Of a stretch of DNA of 64,000 bases, positions 33,613 through 42,445 are shown piece by piece. The notes under the pieces were generated by a model. That model was not told where the DNA came from and did not search any database. It saw only the letters and a program-made list of their open reading frames with translations. Each line of letters opens with the position of its first letter. Positions within the stretch are counted from its first letter, which is position 1. The stretch spans positions 4,662,669-4,726,668 of the forward strand of contig NC_017770.1 in the NCBI RefSeq assembly GCF_000242635.2, given 5' to 3'. A program made the position numbers and the translations under genes. Origin of the DNA: Solitalea canadensis DSM 3403 (lineage in GTDB: Bacteria > Bacteroidota > Bacteroidia > Sphingobacteriales > Sphingobacteriaceae).

Positions 33613-34287
33613 TTATGATGCTGATTTCTCGTTGCTGGAATCTGCATCTTTATTATAATGGAATGCTAATGCTCCCGACGGGCACTTTTCGATCTGTTGG
33701 CGTATTCGTTCAGGACTTGCTCCGTCAACCTTGATCCATTTCTTCTCACGAGGATCAAAAACCTGCAACATCTGCGACCAGCAACGGGTTGAATGTTGGC
33801 AAAGCTCCGGACGCCATTCCACAGTTATATCATCGTTCTTATAATCGATCACCTTTTCTGTTTCAAATGTATCCCTGAAAACAAATGTCCTAACCTGGGC
33901 GTTTTGCTCTAGTATCTTAGAAATGGGGCACATTTTGGCAATTTCCACCAATTTGGTTTTCACATCTTTCTCAACACGGCTCAAAAACTGAATGTCTCTG
34001 TCAATAATAGTAGTGGTAATACCGTCTTTAATTTCCTGGTACATATTTGCATTCACAGCAATGCGTGGAATGTCTAGGTTCTTACGATCAATGTACATTC
34101 TAAGAGTAATTAACGTGCAAGAGGCTAGGGAAGAGAGTAGTAAGGTAAACGGATCGGGCCCTTCATCCTTGCCTCCTGTTGATTCAGGTTCATCTGAAAT
34201 AAATACTCCGTTTCTCCATTCAATGGTACACTGATAGTTAGCTGTGCCAATGAGCCCATGTACAGGTTTCTCTAGTTTATATTTCAT
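33613..34287 (-). CDS. OsmC domain fused to a mono-cluster [4Fe-4S] ferredoxin domain
   Basis: A 224-residue fusion. Residues 1-140 are an OsmC/Ohr-type peroxide-handling domain, with its two cysteines at C57 (SSLASC) and C120 (AKMCPI). Residues 148-212 match the divergent Fer4_19 ferredoxin: C163 and C169 (LCQHSTRC) and C202 (EKCPSGAL). OsmC proteins reduce hydroperoxides by thiols, and the ferredoxin part may supply electrons. It is transcribed 19 bp after an FMN-reductase gene, a fitting electron source (inference). Confidence 0.85.
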   Translation of the reverse strand: MKYKLEKPVHGLIGTANYQCTIEWRNGVFISDEPESTGGKDEGPDPFTLLLSSLASCTLITLRMYIDRKNLDIPRIAVNANMYQEIKDGITTTIIDRDIQFLSRVEKDVKTKLVEIAKMCPISKILEQNAQVRTFVFRDTFETEKVIDYKNDDITVEWRPELCQHSTRCWSQMLQVFDPREKKWIKVDGASPERIRQQIEKCPSGALAFHYNKDADSSNEKSAS

Positions 34288-34305
34288 AATAAATTATTTC
34301 TGTGA

Positions 34306-34863
34306 CTATTCATGCATTCTTTTTTTTGCTTCCATGCACCAAATCAGTTCTCCGATAAACCCTTTCGCCAGCTTATCTGTTAGTTCCTTGTTGACAGGAA
34401 CACCGTTCTCATCATACGAATCCTGAACTTTTGGCACCGCAAACATGGCTGGAACTAGCCAGAATCCTATTTTCCATAACGTAAAAACAAGAGAGGTGGT
34501 AACCTGAGCTCCTCCAAACGGTCCTGCTGATGCAGTTGCCAATGCCAACGGTTTACGTTTCCATTCATCGTAAAGCAAATCGATCACATTTTTCAACGCA
34601 GCAGGATAACCGCCATTGTATTCCGGTGTTACGATAATTACACCATCCGCTGCTTTAATTTTATCGGTAAACTGTAATATTTGTGGCGAAGGATCTTTCA
34701 TAAATCGTAATCGTTCATCAAATACAGGAAATTTGTATTCATTCAAATCAAGAATTTCCACAGTTGCCAGTTTGTTTTCTGTTATATAATTTTTGAAATA
34801 AAGGGCCACCCGATGACTGTTACGGCCAATTCTTACGCTTGATGAGATAATGACTATATGCAT
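34306..34863 (-). CDS. NADPH-dependent FMN reductase family protein
   Basis: A 185-residue flavodoxin-like oxidoreductase: the FMN phosphate loop SSSVRIGRNSHRVA (8-21) and the middle VTPEYNGGYPAALKN (78-92) are both typical. It transfers electrons from NADPH to flavin or to small acceptors such as quinones. It is probably in one transcript with the OsmC-ferredoxin gene 19 bp downstream. There is no signal peptide, so it is cytoplasmic. Confidence 0.9.
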   Translation of the reverse strand: MHIVIISSSVRIGRNSHRVALYFKNYITENKLATVEILDLNEYKFPVFDERLRFMKDPSPQILQFTDKIKAADGVIIVTPEYNGGYPAALKNVIDLLYDEWKRKPLALATASAGPFGGAQVTTSLVFTLWKIGFWLVPAMFAVPKVQDSYDENGVPVNKELTDKLAKGFIGELIWCMEAKKRMHE

Positions 34864-34932
34864 GCTATTAATTTACAACAACTTATTGAAGTTTTGTTTT
34901 ATACACCAATTAATTTACTGTCTATTTAATAA

Positions 34933-34962
34933 TTGCCACCACAATTCAATTTTTTATCTTTG
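34933..34962 (+). promoter_or_regulatory. Promoter of purD
   Basis: TTG (34933-34935) and TATCTTTG (34955-34962), 19 bp apart, fit the Bacteroidota consensus. The purD ATG lies 82 bp downstream. Confidence 0.6.
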
Positions 34963-35044
34963 CCACAATTCTTGAATAATGAAAGGCTTTTACTCCAGAA
35001 GAATCTTCTTTCATGAATTGTAACCATTAGGGAATTTATTTTAC

Positions 35045-36319
35045 ATGAACATTTTACTCCTCGGATCGGGCGGCCGCGAACACGCCTTCGCATGGAAAAT
35101 CTCGCAAAGCGATAAATTGAGCAAATTATACATAGCTCCCGGAAATGCTGGGACATCGCAATGTGGTGAAAACGTAGCTATCAAGGCAACTGATTTCAAT
35201 GCTATTAAAACATTTGTACTTGATAAAGGCATTGACATGGTAGTGGTTGGTCCTGAAGAACCGCTGGTAAAAGGTGTTCATGATTTTTTCCTGGCCGATG
35301 ATCAATTGAAAGATGTTCCGGTTATCGGACCGCAAAAATTAGGTGCTACGCTCGAAGGAAGTAAAGATTTCTCAAAGCAGTTTATGCAACGTCATAATAT
35401 TCCAACAGCTGCTTATGAAAGTTTTACCGCTGAGACGTTAGCTGAGGGTTTAAGCTATTTGGAAACACAATCATTGCCAATTGTGTTAAAAGCTGATGGA
35501 TTGGCCGCTGGTAAAGGAGTGTTGATTTGCGAAACACTTGAAGATGCAAAGCAAGAATTAACAGCAATGCTTGCTGATGCCAAGTTTGGTGATGCAAGTA
35601 AAACAGTTGTGGTAGAGCAATTCTTAAAAGGGATTGAACTTTCAGTATTCGTATTAACTGACGGGAAAAACTATAAATTGTTACCATCTGCCAAAGACTA
35701 TAAACGAATTGGCGAAGGCGACACTGGTTTAAATACAGGGGGTATGGGTTCAATTTCTCCAGTACCTTTTGCAAACGAAGAATTCATTAAAAAGGTTGAA
35801 GAACAAATTGTTATTCCTACCGTTGAGGGTTTAAAGAAAGATAACATCCCCTATAAAGGGTTTATTTTTATCGGACTGATGAATGATGGTGGTGATCCAT
35901 ATGTGATTGAATACAACGTGCGTATGGGTGACCCTGAAACCGAAAGCGTTTTACCACGTATTAAGTCAGATCTTGTTGATCTGTTTTTAGGTGTTGCGCA
36001 GGAAAATCTTTCAGAGAAATCATTTGAAGTGGATGAGCGCACAGCTACCACAATTATGTTGGTGGCGGGTGGTTATCCCGGAGATTATGAAAAAGGAAAA
36101 GAAATTACCGGATTTAATGCAACGGAAGGTAGCATTGTTTTTCATGCAGGTACCGAGCAAAAAGGTGGAAAAGTGGTTACTGCCGGTGGTCGTGTGATTG
36201 CTGTTACCACATTAGGAAATGATATTCCTTCTGCGTTGGCGGTTTCCAATGCAAATGCACAAAAAATAAACTTTGAAGGAAAATACTATCGTAAAGACAT
36301 AGGTTTCGACCTTCAATAG
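35045..36319 (+). CDS. purD: Phosphoribosylamine-glycine ligase
   Basis: A 424-residue ATP-grasp enzyme that makes glycinamide ribonucleotide in purine synthesis. Diagnostic segments: GSGGREHAFAWK (7-18), VGPEEPLVKGV (65-75), the ATP-grasp loop LKADGLAAGKGV, and EYNVRMGDPETE near 287-298, which holds the metal-binding residues. The length matches PurD (about 425). It stands alone, not with other pur genes, and has its own promoter and terminator. Confidence 0.97.
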   Translation: MNILLLGSGGREHAFAWKISQSDKLSKLYIAPGNAGTSQCGENVAIKATDFNAIKTFVLDKGIDMVVVGPEEPLVKGVHDFFLADDQLKDVPVIGPQKLGATLEGSKDFSKQFMQRHNIPTAAYESFTAETLAEGLSYLETQSLPIVLKADGLAAGKGVLICETLEDAKQELTAMLADAKFGDASKTVVVEQFLKGIELSVFVLTDGKNYKLLPSAKDYKRIGEGDTGLNTGGMGSISPVPFANEEFIKKVEEQIVIPTVEGLKKDNIPYKGFIFIGLMNDGGDPYVIEYNVRMGDPETESVLPRIKSDLVDLFLGVAQENLSEKSFEVDERTATTIMLVAGGYPGDYEKGKEITGFNATEGSIVFHAGTEQKGGKVVTAGGRVIAVTTLGNDIPSALAVSNANAQKINFEGKYYRKDIGFDLQ

Positions 36320-36338
36320 GTTTTGTAAATACTTCCTT

Positions 36339-36373
36339 AAATCCCATCCGGTTTAGCTGTGATGGGATTTTTT
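36339..36373 (+). terminator. Terminator of purD
   Basis: AAATCCCATC (36339-36348) pairs perfectly with GATGGGATTT (36361-36370), then T. Confidence 0.8.
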
Positions 36374-36432
36374 GCATAAATCAAGAAAAAATGCTTAGAT
36401 TAATGATGAAAAATGTTCATCATAACTGATCT

Positions 36433-37014
36433 ATGCGGATAACCATCATCTTCCTTGTAGCATTTTTGTTTTCTGCATGTTCCCGTGACATCCGTTTTGT
36501 CCGGGTAAACGAACAGCTTCCCCAACGCCCTCCTTCATTGGAATGTATTTCTGTAAAAGATCTTGAAGCCACTGTGATTGAAAAGACTATTATTGAACAG
36601 GAAGTAGCTCCACAGGTAGATGATGAGTTACCGATCATTCATCCTGAATATCAGAGCAAAAAAACGATTAGGAAAGTAGAGATGCCGGATGAATATTCCC
36701 AAGGATCACTCACACAAATTATAAGCGCAAAAAAAAATCAGCAACTGAGTGTTAAGCAGCAGGAAAAGCTGAACAAACGAATAAATAGTTTGTCGGAAAA
36801 ATATAAAGCAGCTTCTCCTCCACCTCCACAAAAGGCAAAAACTTTTACAGGGGCCTCATTAATGATAGTAGGTGCGTTCCTTTTAGTAGCCGGAATCTTT
36901 GCTATATTCGGTAGTCCGATCGGTTTATGGGCTATCTTACTGGGAGGCGCTTTGATCCTTATTGGAGGTGCAATTCTTGTCTCAGGATCAATGGGCTCCA
37001 GGCATCGAAAATGA
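36433..37014 (+). CDS. Lipoprotein with two C-terminal hydrophobic segments
   Basis: A 193-residue protein with a lipobox (LFSAC, C16). The middle is charged and coiled-coil-like (SVKQQEKLNKRINSLSEKY), followed by a proline patch (SPPPPQ) and two closely spaced hydrophobic helices (about 138-160 and 163-185). Having both a lipid anchor and membrane helices is unusual. I do not recognise a family. It is convergent with the arginase-fold gene. Confidence 0.65.
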   Translation: MRITIIFLVAFLFSACSRDIRFVRVNEQLPQRPPSLECISVKDLEATVIEKTIIEQEVAPQVDDELPIIHPEYQSKKTIRKVEMPDEYSQGSLTQIISAKKNQQLSVKQQEKLNKRINSLSEKYKAASPPPPQKAKTFTGASLMIVGAFLLVAGIFAIFGSPIGLWAILLGGALILIGGAILVSGSMGSRHRK

Positions 37015-37027
37015 CGCTACAGAAATC

Positions 37028-38203
37028 TTATATAAGTTTTTGAAATGTTCTCCACCATCTGTCAGGAACTTCTCCATTGCTTGCAGTCTGATAATCCGAA
37101 TAACTGCAAGGAACCAAGTAAAAGCGTTCATTTTTTGTATTGTTTGGAAAAGGAACCTGCATCCACCATCTCCCGGTTTTCGGGCTTTTATAGAAAATTA
37201 CTTCGTGACTGTCATTGGTAATGAAAGCACGGTACTTGGTCATGTCTTCCGTTGGGTTGAAAGGGTAATCTTGTTTACGATTATAATAACCTTCAATAAA
37301 ACACCAGATCATTTGAGCAATCAAATGTGAGGTTTGTCCGTGACGGTCAAATTTTGGATTGATCTCATAAAATCCAATCGACAGCAATTTGTCGCTCATC
37401 CCTGCATAACGACACATTTGACAAGCCTGCTCACCATAAAACCCGTTAGGTGTTGTATTGGCATTTCCCGGAGCATCGCTTTGGCGAATGGCAGAAATAT
37501 CAAATGAAATCATGTTTGCATTCCGGATAATTGGTTCGGTATTCTGTAAATTTTGAACCATTTCTCCTACACGATGTGTATCGAAATACATCTTATCCAT
37601 CAACCGCAGACTCTCCTGGTTTACAAAATAGGTTTGATAACCAATATTGCTATAGTTGAATAGATTGTTGGGTTCATGAAGAATAATACTGTTTAAGTAA
37701 GATTTAGAATTGTTCTGAAGATCTTCCGCTGCTGCGTCCAGATCAAAATGATTATCGATAGCTACCAGATCTACTCGTTGTTCAATTCCCTCATAAGCGA
37801 GATATTGTGCATAGGTTAGATCTTGCCCACCACCCAAAATAATCGGGACGATATTCAGTTTCATCAACTCTTCGCACACAACTTTGAGGGCAACATAAGT
37901 GTCGCGTACTGATTCACCGGGCTTAATATTGCCAAGATCCACAATGTTACTCTTGAAACTGCCTTCATTTAAAGCATATAAATAGGCTCTGATATGATCA
38001 GGTGCTTGCGAGCAGCCCTCATTATTGATAGAATAACGGTCCTCCTCCACTCCAACCAGTGCCAGGTTAATGCCTTCCAGCTCAGGAAAAGATCCGGGCT
38101 CTTCATAAATAGAAAATACAGCACCAAAACTGGCAGACTGAAATCCCTTTTCAGGTCTTAGCGAATCAAGATTAACGGGAGCTAAAAAGTCGGAAAGGTT
38201 CAT
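37028..38203 (-). CDS. Arginase/agmatinase-fold protein with substituted metal ligands
   Basis: A 391-residue ureohydrolase-fold protein. The fold signatures are recognisable, but two metal ligands are changed. The first His site (normally GGDHS) reads GGGQD with Q127. The second site is kept (D150, H152, D154 in DNHFD). The last site (normally DxD) reads D235-I-S237. By comparison, the hutG at 41367-42428 keeps all of them (H154, D185, H187, D189, D275, D277). Hydrolysis of a guanidino group is therefore doubtful. I recall similar proteins near envelope or secretion genes in Bacteroidota; that role is not established. Confidence 0.8.
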   Translation of the reverse strand: MNLSDFLAPVNLDSLRPEKGFQSASFGAVFSIYEEPGSFPELEGINLALVGVEEDRYSINNEGCSQAPDHIRAYLYALNEGSFKSNIVDLGNIKPGESVRDTYVALKVVCEELMKLNIVPIILGGGQDLTYAQYLAYEGIEQRVDLVAIDNHFDLDAAAEDLQNNSKSYLNSIILHEPNNLFNYSNIGYQTYFVNQESLRLMDKMYFDTHRVGEMVQNLQNTEPIIRNANMISFDISAIRQSDAPGNANTTPNGFYGEQACQMCRYAGMSDKLLSIGFYEINPKFDRHGQTSHLIAQMIWCFIEGYYNRKQDYPFNPTEDMTKYRAFITNDSHEVIFYKSPKTGRWWMQVPFPNNTKNERFYLVPCSYSDYQTASNGEVPDRWWRTFQKLI

Positions 38204-38406
38204 TGAGTACGGGTTTTTGCAGCAACAAAGTAACGAAGGAAAAAGGAAAAAGGAAATCTTTGACGGAAGGAGTTATTAACAATGCTCCATCTTATATAGA
38301 GTTTTTTTTAATTGGGATGAATCCATAATCTTAAAATCTGTTGTTTAAATAATGCTGAAACTAGAAAATCCGTATCTTGCAGTGCTAAAAAAGGAAAACA
38401 AGGTAC

Positions 38407-39381
38407 ATGATTCTTATTACTGGCGCTACAGGCTTTCTAGGTTCTCATCTTGCGCTTGATCTTATAAATTCCGGACAGAAGGTACGTGCAATTAAACGAG
38501 CCTCCGCTGAAATTCCGGAAAATATTAAACAGCTTGCTATAGAATGGGTAGATGGTGATGTGCTGGATTACTTTTCTCTTGAAGATGCGTTGCAGGGTGT
38601 TTCAAAAGTTTACCATTGTGCAGCTAAGGTAGCCCTCAATCCAAAGTACAAAGCTGAAATGTACAAAACCAATATTGAAGGCACGGCAAATGTCGTTAAT
38701 GCATGCCTTAATATGGGTGTAGATAAATTGGTACATGTTAGCTCGATAGCAGCTATTGGATTTGGTAAGCCTGGTGAAATTATTCATGAGGATCACAAAT
38801 TCGAATATGCGCCTACAAATTCAGCTTATGCGGTTAGTAAGTATGAAAGTGAAAACGAAGTTTGGAGGGGAACTGCCGAGGGACTAAATGCCATTGTGGT
38901 AAATCCGTCAATTATTATTGGAATGGATAATTGGGCTAAGGGAAGTGGCCGGCTTTTTGGGATGATTGATAAAGGCAGTAAAATTTATGCCGAAGGCGGT
39001 TGTGGTTATGTGGATGTACGGGATGTGACTGCTACTATGATCAGACTGATGGAAAGTGATATCATCAATCAACGATTTATTATTAACGGTGGCAATCTCA
39101 GTTTTAAAGAATTGTTTTCCCTTATCGCTAAAAACTTAAATAAGCCAGCTCCATCAATTTTAGTAAAGAAATGGCATCTGTCAATTGGGTGGCGATTAGC
39201 CAAGTTTATTTCATTGATTACCGGGAAAGAGGCTTCGTTAACGAAGGATACAGCCGTTGCTGCACCTGTTAAACAATATTATTCTAATGAAAAATTGCTA
39301 AAGTCGATCGACCACCACTTTATACCTCTCGATGAATCCATTCGTTATATCTGCGAAAAGCAGAAAACACTAAGAGGCTAG
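38407..39381 (+). CDS. NAD-dependent epimerase/dehydratase family protein
   Basis: A 324-residue extended short-chain dehydrogenase. It shows the NAD-binding GATGFLGSH (6-14) and the catalytic YAVSK (Y141, K145), with the conserved serines in HVSSIAAIGF. The substrate cannot be told; relatives act on nucleotide sugars or on flavonoid- or sterol-like ketones. It starts an array of four rightward or convergent metabolic genes. It is cytoplasmic. Confidence 0.88.
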   Translation: MILITGATGFLGSHLALDLINSGQKVRAIKRASAEIPENIKQLAIEWVDGDVLDYFSLEDALQGVSKVYHCAAKVALNPKYKAEMYKTNIEGTANVVNACLNMGVDKLVHVSSIAAIGFGKPGEIIHEDHKFEYAPTNSAYAVSKYESENEVWRGTAEGLNAIVVNPSIIIGMDNWAKGSGRLFGMIDKGSKIYAEGGCGYVDVRDVTATMIRLMESDIINQRFIINGGNLSFKELFSLIAKNLNKPAPSILVKKWHLSIGWRLAKFISLITGKEASLTKDTAVAAPVKQYYSNEKLLKSIDHHFIPLDESIRYICEKQKTLRG

Positions 39382-39447
39382 ATTAACTATTTGTAATTTT
39401 GATTCCATTTTGTTTGTATATTGCTATTTTATGTGGAAATACGTTGT

Positions 39448-39455
39448 TAATTTTG
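39448..39455 (+). promoter_or_regulatory. -7 box of the SerB-SerA fusion gene
   Basis: TAATTTTG matches TAnnTTTG, 33 bp before the TTG start at 39488. Confidence 0.45.
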
Positions 39456-39487
39456 CATTTTTGATGGCAAATTAAATTGATTTCATT

Positions 39488-40780
39488 TTGAAGAACCGAT
39501 ATATAATTGATTTCGACAGTACGTTTACTCAAGTAGAGGCACTGGATGAATTGGTAAAGATTTCATTAAAAGGTCACCCTGACAAGGATAAAGTGCTAAA
39601 GCAGATTGAGGATTATACCAATGCTGCAATGGAAGGAAGGATGTCGTTTACTGATAGTTTGCGCGAACGAGTTAAATTACTGGGTGCCAATAGTGAGCAT
39701 CTTCAGAAGTTGGTTAAGGTTTTAAAGAAAAAGGTTTCTTCTTCATTCTCTCGCAATCGAAAATTCTTTGAGAAACACGCCGACGAAGTTTTTATTGTTT
39801 CAGGTGGTTTCAAGGAGTTTATTACTCCGGTGGTAAGCGATTACAAGATCAAATCAGAGAATATTTACGCGAATACATTTGAATTTAACGAACAGGGAAC
39901 TATTATAGGTTACGATATTACCAACCCACTTTCTCAAGAAGGTGGAAAGGTGAAGCTTTTGAAACAACTTAATTGGGAAGGTAATCTTTACGGAATAGGT
40001 GATGGTTACTCAGACTTTCAGTTAAAAGAGTCTGGTCTGATCAAAAAGTTTTTTGCTTACACAGAAAATATTGAACGCTCAAACGTAGTGAAAAATGCCG
40101 ATCACGTTTTACCTAGCTTCGATGAATTCTTGTATGTGAACAACCTTCCAATGGCTATATCGTATCCTAAGAACAGGATATTATGTTTGTGCATTGGCGA
40201 TATTCATGAAGAATCATTGTCAATCTTAAAAAAGGATGGTTTTTCAATCAGACATAAAACATCATTCGAAGAAAAATATGTGGCAGATGTTGGGATGTTG
40301 CTTTTAGGTAACGGTGTAACGGTTGAAAATGAAAAGTTAAGCAGAGCGATTACTTTAAAAACAATTGGTTGTTTGGGAAGCGCCAAAGATAAGATCGATC
40401 TGAACTTATGCACGCGAATGGGCATGGTTGTTTTTGACGACCGCAAAAGCAATCCAAGAAATAGTGAGTTTATTCCTAAACGCATGGCCGATTTCATTAA
40501 TAAAGGCTCAAGCTATTTAAGCTGTAACTTTCCAAATATTCAGTTGTTAAAGCAGGAAAAAGCGCACCGATTGATTCATATACACCATAATGTGCCTGGA
40601 ATAATGGCGCAGATCAATAGTGTGATGGCTGATCATGATATAAATATTTTAGCGCAGTACCTGAAAACAAACGATCAGATTGGCTATGTGATCACAGATG
40701 TTAATACCGAATACGACAAGAAAGTGATTAAGGCCCTGAAAAAGATCGAGCATACAATTAAGTTTAGATTGCTTTATTAA
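39488..40780 (+). CDS. Phosphoserine phosphatase fused to SerA regions, without the NAD-binding domain
   Basis: A 430-residue fusion starting with TTG. Residues 1-225 are a HAD phosphatase of SerB type: nucleophile D8 with D10 (DFDST) and the late motif GDGYSD (171-176). Residues 229-330 resemble the N-terminal substrate domain of SerA (ILCLCIGDIHEESL, then TIGCLGSAKDKIDL). Residues 361-430 are a SerA-like ACT domain (RLIHIHHNVPGIMAQIN). The Rossmann NAD domain, about 180 residues, that should lie between them is gone. I recall full SerB-SerA fusions of about 630 residues in relatives, so this looks like a deletion form. Expected role: serine-regulated phosphoserine hydrolysis. Confidence 0.85.
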   Translation: MKNRYIIDFDSTFTQVEALDELVKISLKGHPDKDKVLKQIEDYTNAAMEGRMSFTDSLRERVKLLGANSEHLQKLVKVLKKKVSSSFSRNRKFFEKHADEVFIVSGGFKEFITPVVSDYKIKSENIYANTFEFNEQGTIIGYDITNPLSQEGGKVKLLKQLNWEGNLYGIGDGYSDFQLKESGLIKKFFAYTENIERSNVVKNADHVLPSFDEFLYVNNLPMAISYPKNRILCLCIGDIHEESLSILKKDGFSIRHKTSFEEKYVADVGMLLLGNGVTVENEKLSRAITLKTIGCLGSAKDKIDLNLCTRMGMVVFDDRKSNPRNSEFIPKRMADFINKGSSYLSCNFPNIQLLKQEKAHRLIHIHHNVPGIMAQINSVMADHDINILAQYLKTNDQIGYVITDVNTEYDKKVIKALKKIEHTIKFRLLY

Positions 40781-40804
40781 TTTTAAAGGAACACAGCTGT
40801 TAAA

Positions 40805-41380
40805 TTGGAGACAAGAAAAGCCCAGCTCAGGAAATTATTTCTTGAAAAACGCAAAGCATTAGGTGAATCTGAATTCAGGTTGATTAATACAGCTATTCTT
40901 GAGCAGTTTAAACAGATAGATCTTGCTGGAGTTAATGTGCTGCATCTATTTTTGTCTATTGTGGAGAAACATGAGATAGATACCTCCTTGATGGTCGATT
41001 ATCTTCACAAGAAGTATCCTCATATTAAAATAGCTGTTCCACAAAGTAATTTCTCATCACTAACCCTTACTCATTTTTTAATCGATGATGATTTGGTTAT
41101 TGAGAAGAATAATTGGAACATTCCGGAGCCTGTGAGCGGTAACAAAATTAGTCCGGAGAGAATTGATATGATATTGGTCCCTCTGCTGGCGATTGACAAA
41201 AAAGGGTTTCGTGTGGGATATGGGAAGGGGTTCTATGATCGTTTTTTAATCGAATGCCGATCAGATATTAAAACGATTGGTTTGTCTCAATTTGAACCTA
41301 TTGAAAGAATAAATGATACAGACGAATATGATTTTCCATTAAACGCCTGTATCACTCCTTCTGGAATTATTTACTTTTAG
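40805..41380 (+). CDS. 5-formyltetrahydrofolate cyclo-ligase
   Basis: A 191-residue enzyme that returns 5-formyl-THF to the active folate pool as 5,10-methenyl-THF with ATP use. It shows the basic N-terminal start (RKAQLRKLFLEKRKAL, 3-18) and the diagnostic GYGKGFYDRFL (about 140-150). Its size is typical. No ATG fits, so the start is TTG 40805. It follows the SerB fusion by 24 bp, linking serine and one-carbon supply, and its last 14 bases overlap the convergent hutG. Confidence 0.92.
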   Translation: METRKAQLRKLFLEKRKALGESEFRLINTAILEQFKQIDLAGVNVLHLFLSIVEKHEIDTSLMVDYLHKKYPHIKIAVPQSNFSSLTLTHFLIDDDLVIEKNNWNIPEPVSGNKISPERIDMILVPLLAIDKKGFRVGYGKGFYDRFLIECRSDIKTIGLSQFEPIERINDTDEYDFPLNACITPSGIIYF

Positions 41381-42428
41381 CAGGCGGACGGATAGCCTTC
41401 ATGAAATCAGTGATCAAATAAGCAATAGTTTTTGCTACCCTGTTATCTTCCGGATTTCCACTTAATGATGGAGCTCCTTCTGCTATATGCAAATAGGCCG
41501 GATCTAATAAGCAACCGGCACGATGAATATATTGTCGGGCATTATTTACCAAAAAGCCACTTGGCGTTTCAGCACTTGATGGCATCATCGTAAGGGCATC
41601 CATATCTATTTCGATACCGGCGGGTCGATCCTTAACAAAATTAATCCCATCCATTACTGCCGAACCGAAATCAGTCTTGTCTAATAGCGTTATACTTTCA
41701 AAAGTGATATATCCTAAATCAGGATGCGTTTTAAGAACGCTCAACACTTCTTGTGGTTGATAGTTTTGATGTATACCAAGAATAAAATAGCGCTTCAACA
41801 CCCCTTCATTATGAGCATAACTGAATCCATTGCCACTGTGTCGGCCTTCAAGAGGTCTGAAATCCGAATGAGGGTCAAGGTTAATACAATTGATCGCTTT
41901 TTCTGCACTACTTCCACCTTCATGTAAACCTTCTGCAACAGCCTTAATAATTGGATAAGAGTTATTATGACCACCACCAATTATAATGGGCAGCTTTCCT
42001 GCTTTAACAATCAGTTTTACAATTTTAATTACCCGCTTATCAACTTCTTCAACCAAGTTTCTGAGTTGTGTGGCTTGTTCTTCAAATAATGGATTTAGTT
42101 TCTCAGCTTGCTCGAGCAAATCAGCGAAATCAATATGACCTAAAACTAAAGTTTCACTTCCTGATAAGTAGTCATTGCTCTGTACATTTAAAAAAGATTT
42201 TAATGCTTGTGTCCAGGCTGATCTTGCACCTGTGCGTCCGAAGTTAGCCTTCACTCCAATATCTTCCGGTAAACCCAACAAAACAAAACGAGCTGGAGAA
42301 TTAACAAGATCTTCAAAAAAAGTATTAATGGATGAAACGGTTAAAACTCGTTCACCAAGTTTTACTTCATTATCACGTACAGAAGTCAGGCTTAAAATAT
42401 AGTCTTCGGAGTAAGTTTGTAATTTCAT
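41367..42428 (-). CDS. hutG: Formimidoylglutamase (HutG-type ureohydrolase)
   Basis: A 353-residue manganese-dependent ureohydrolase that splits N-formimidoyl-glutamate, the last step of histidine degradation. All metal ligands are present: H154 in GGGHN, D185, H187 and D189 in DPHSD, and D275 and D277 in EIDMD. The HutG name rests on its location two genes from hutI; by sequence an agmatinase is also possible. It is in a leftward row with a small membrane protein and hutI (order hutI, small gene, hutG). Confidence 0.85.
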   Translation of the reverse strand: MKLQTYSEDYILSLTSVRDNEVKLGERVLTVSSINTFFEDLVNSPARFVLLGLPEDIGVKANFGRTGARSAWTQALKSFLNVQSNDYLSGSETLVLGHIDFADLLEQAEKLNPLFEEQATQLRNLVEEVDKRVIKIVKLIVKAGKLPIIIGGGHNNSYPIIKAVAEGLHEGGSSAEKAINCINLDPHSDFRPLEGRHSGNGFSYAHNEGVLKRYFILGIHQNYQPQEVLSVLKTHPDLGYITFESITLLDKTDFGSAVMDGINFVKDRPAGIEIDMDALTMMPSSAETPSGFLVNNARQYIHRAGCLLDPAYLHIAEGAPSLSGNPEDNRVAKTIAYLITDFMKAIRPPAKSK

Positions 42429-42445
42429 TGTTTGAGGGGATAAAT

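Noticed and set aside
36962-37330. Rightward 122-residue frame
   Set aside because: Starts inside the lipoprotein gene and runs antisense to the arginase-fold gene; no family resemblance.
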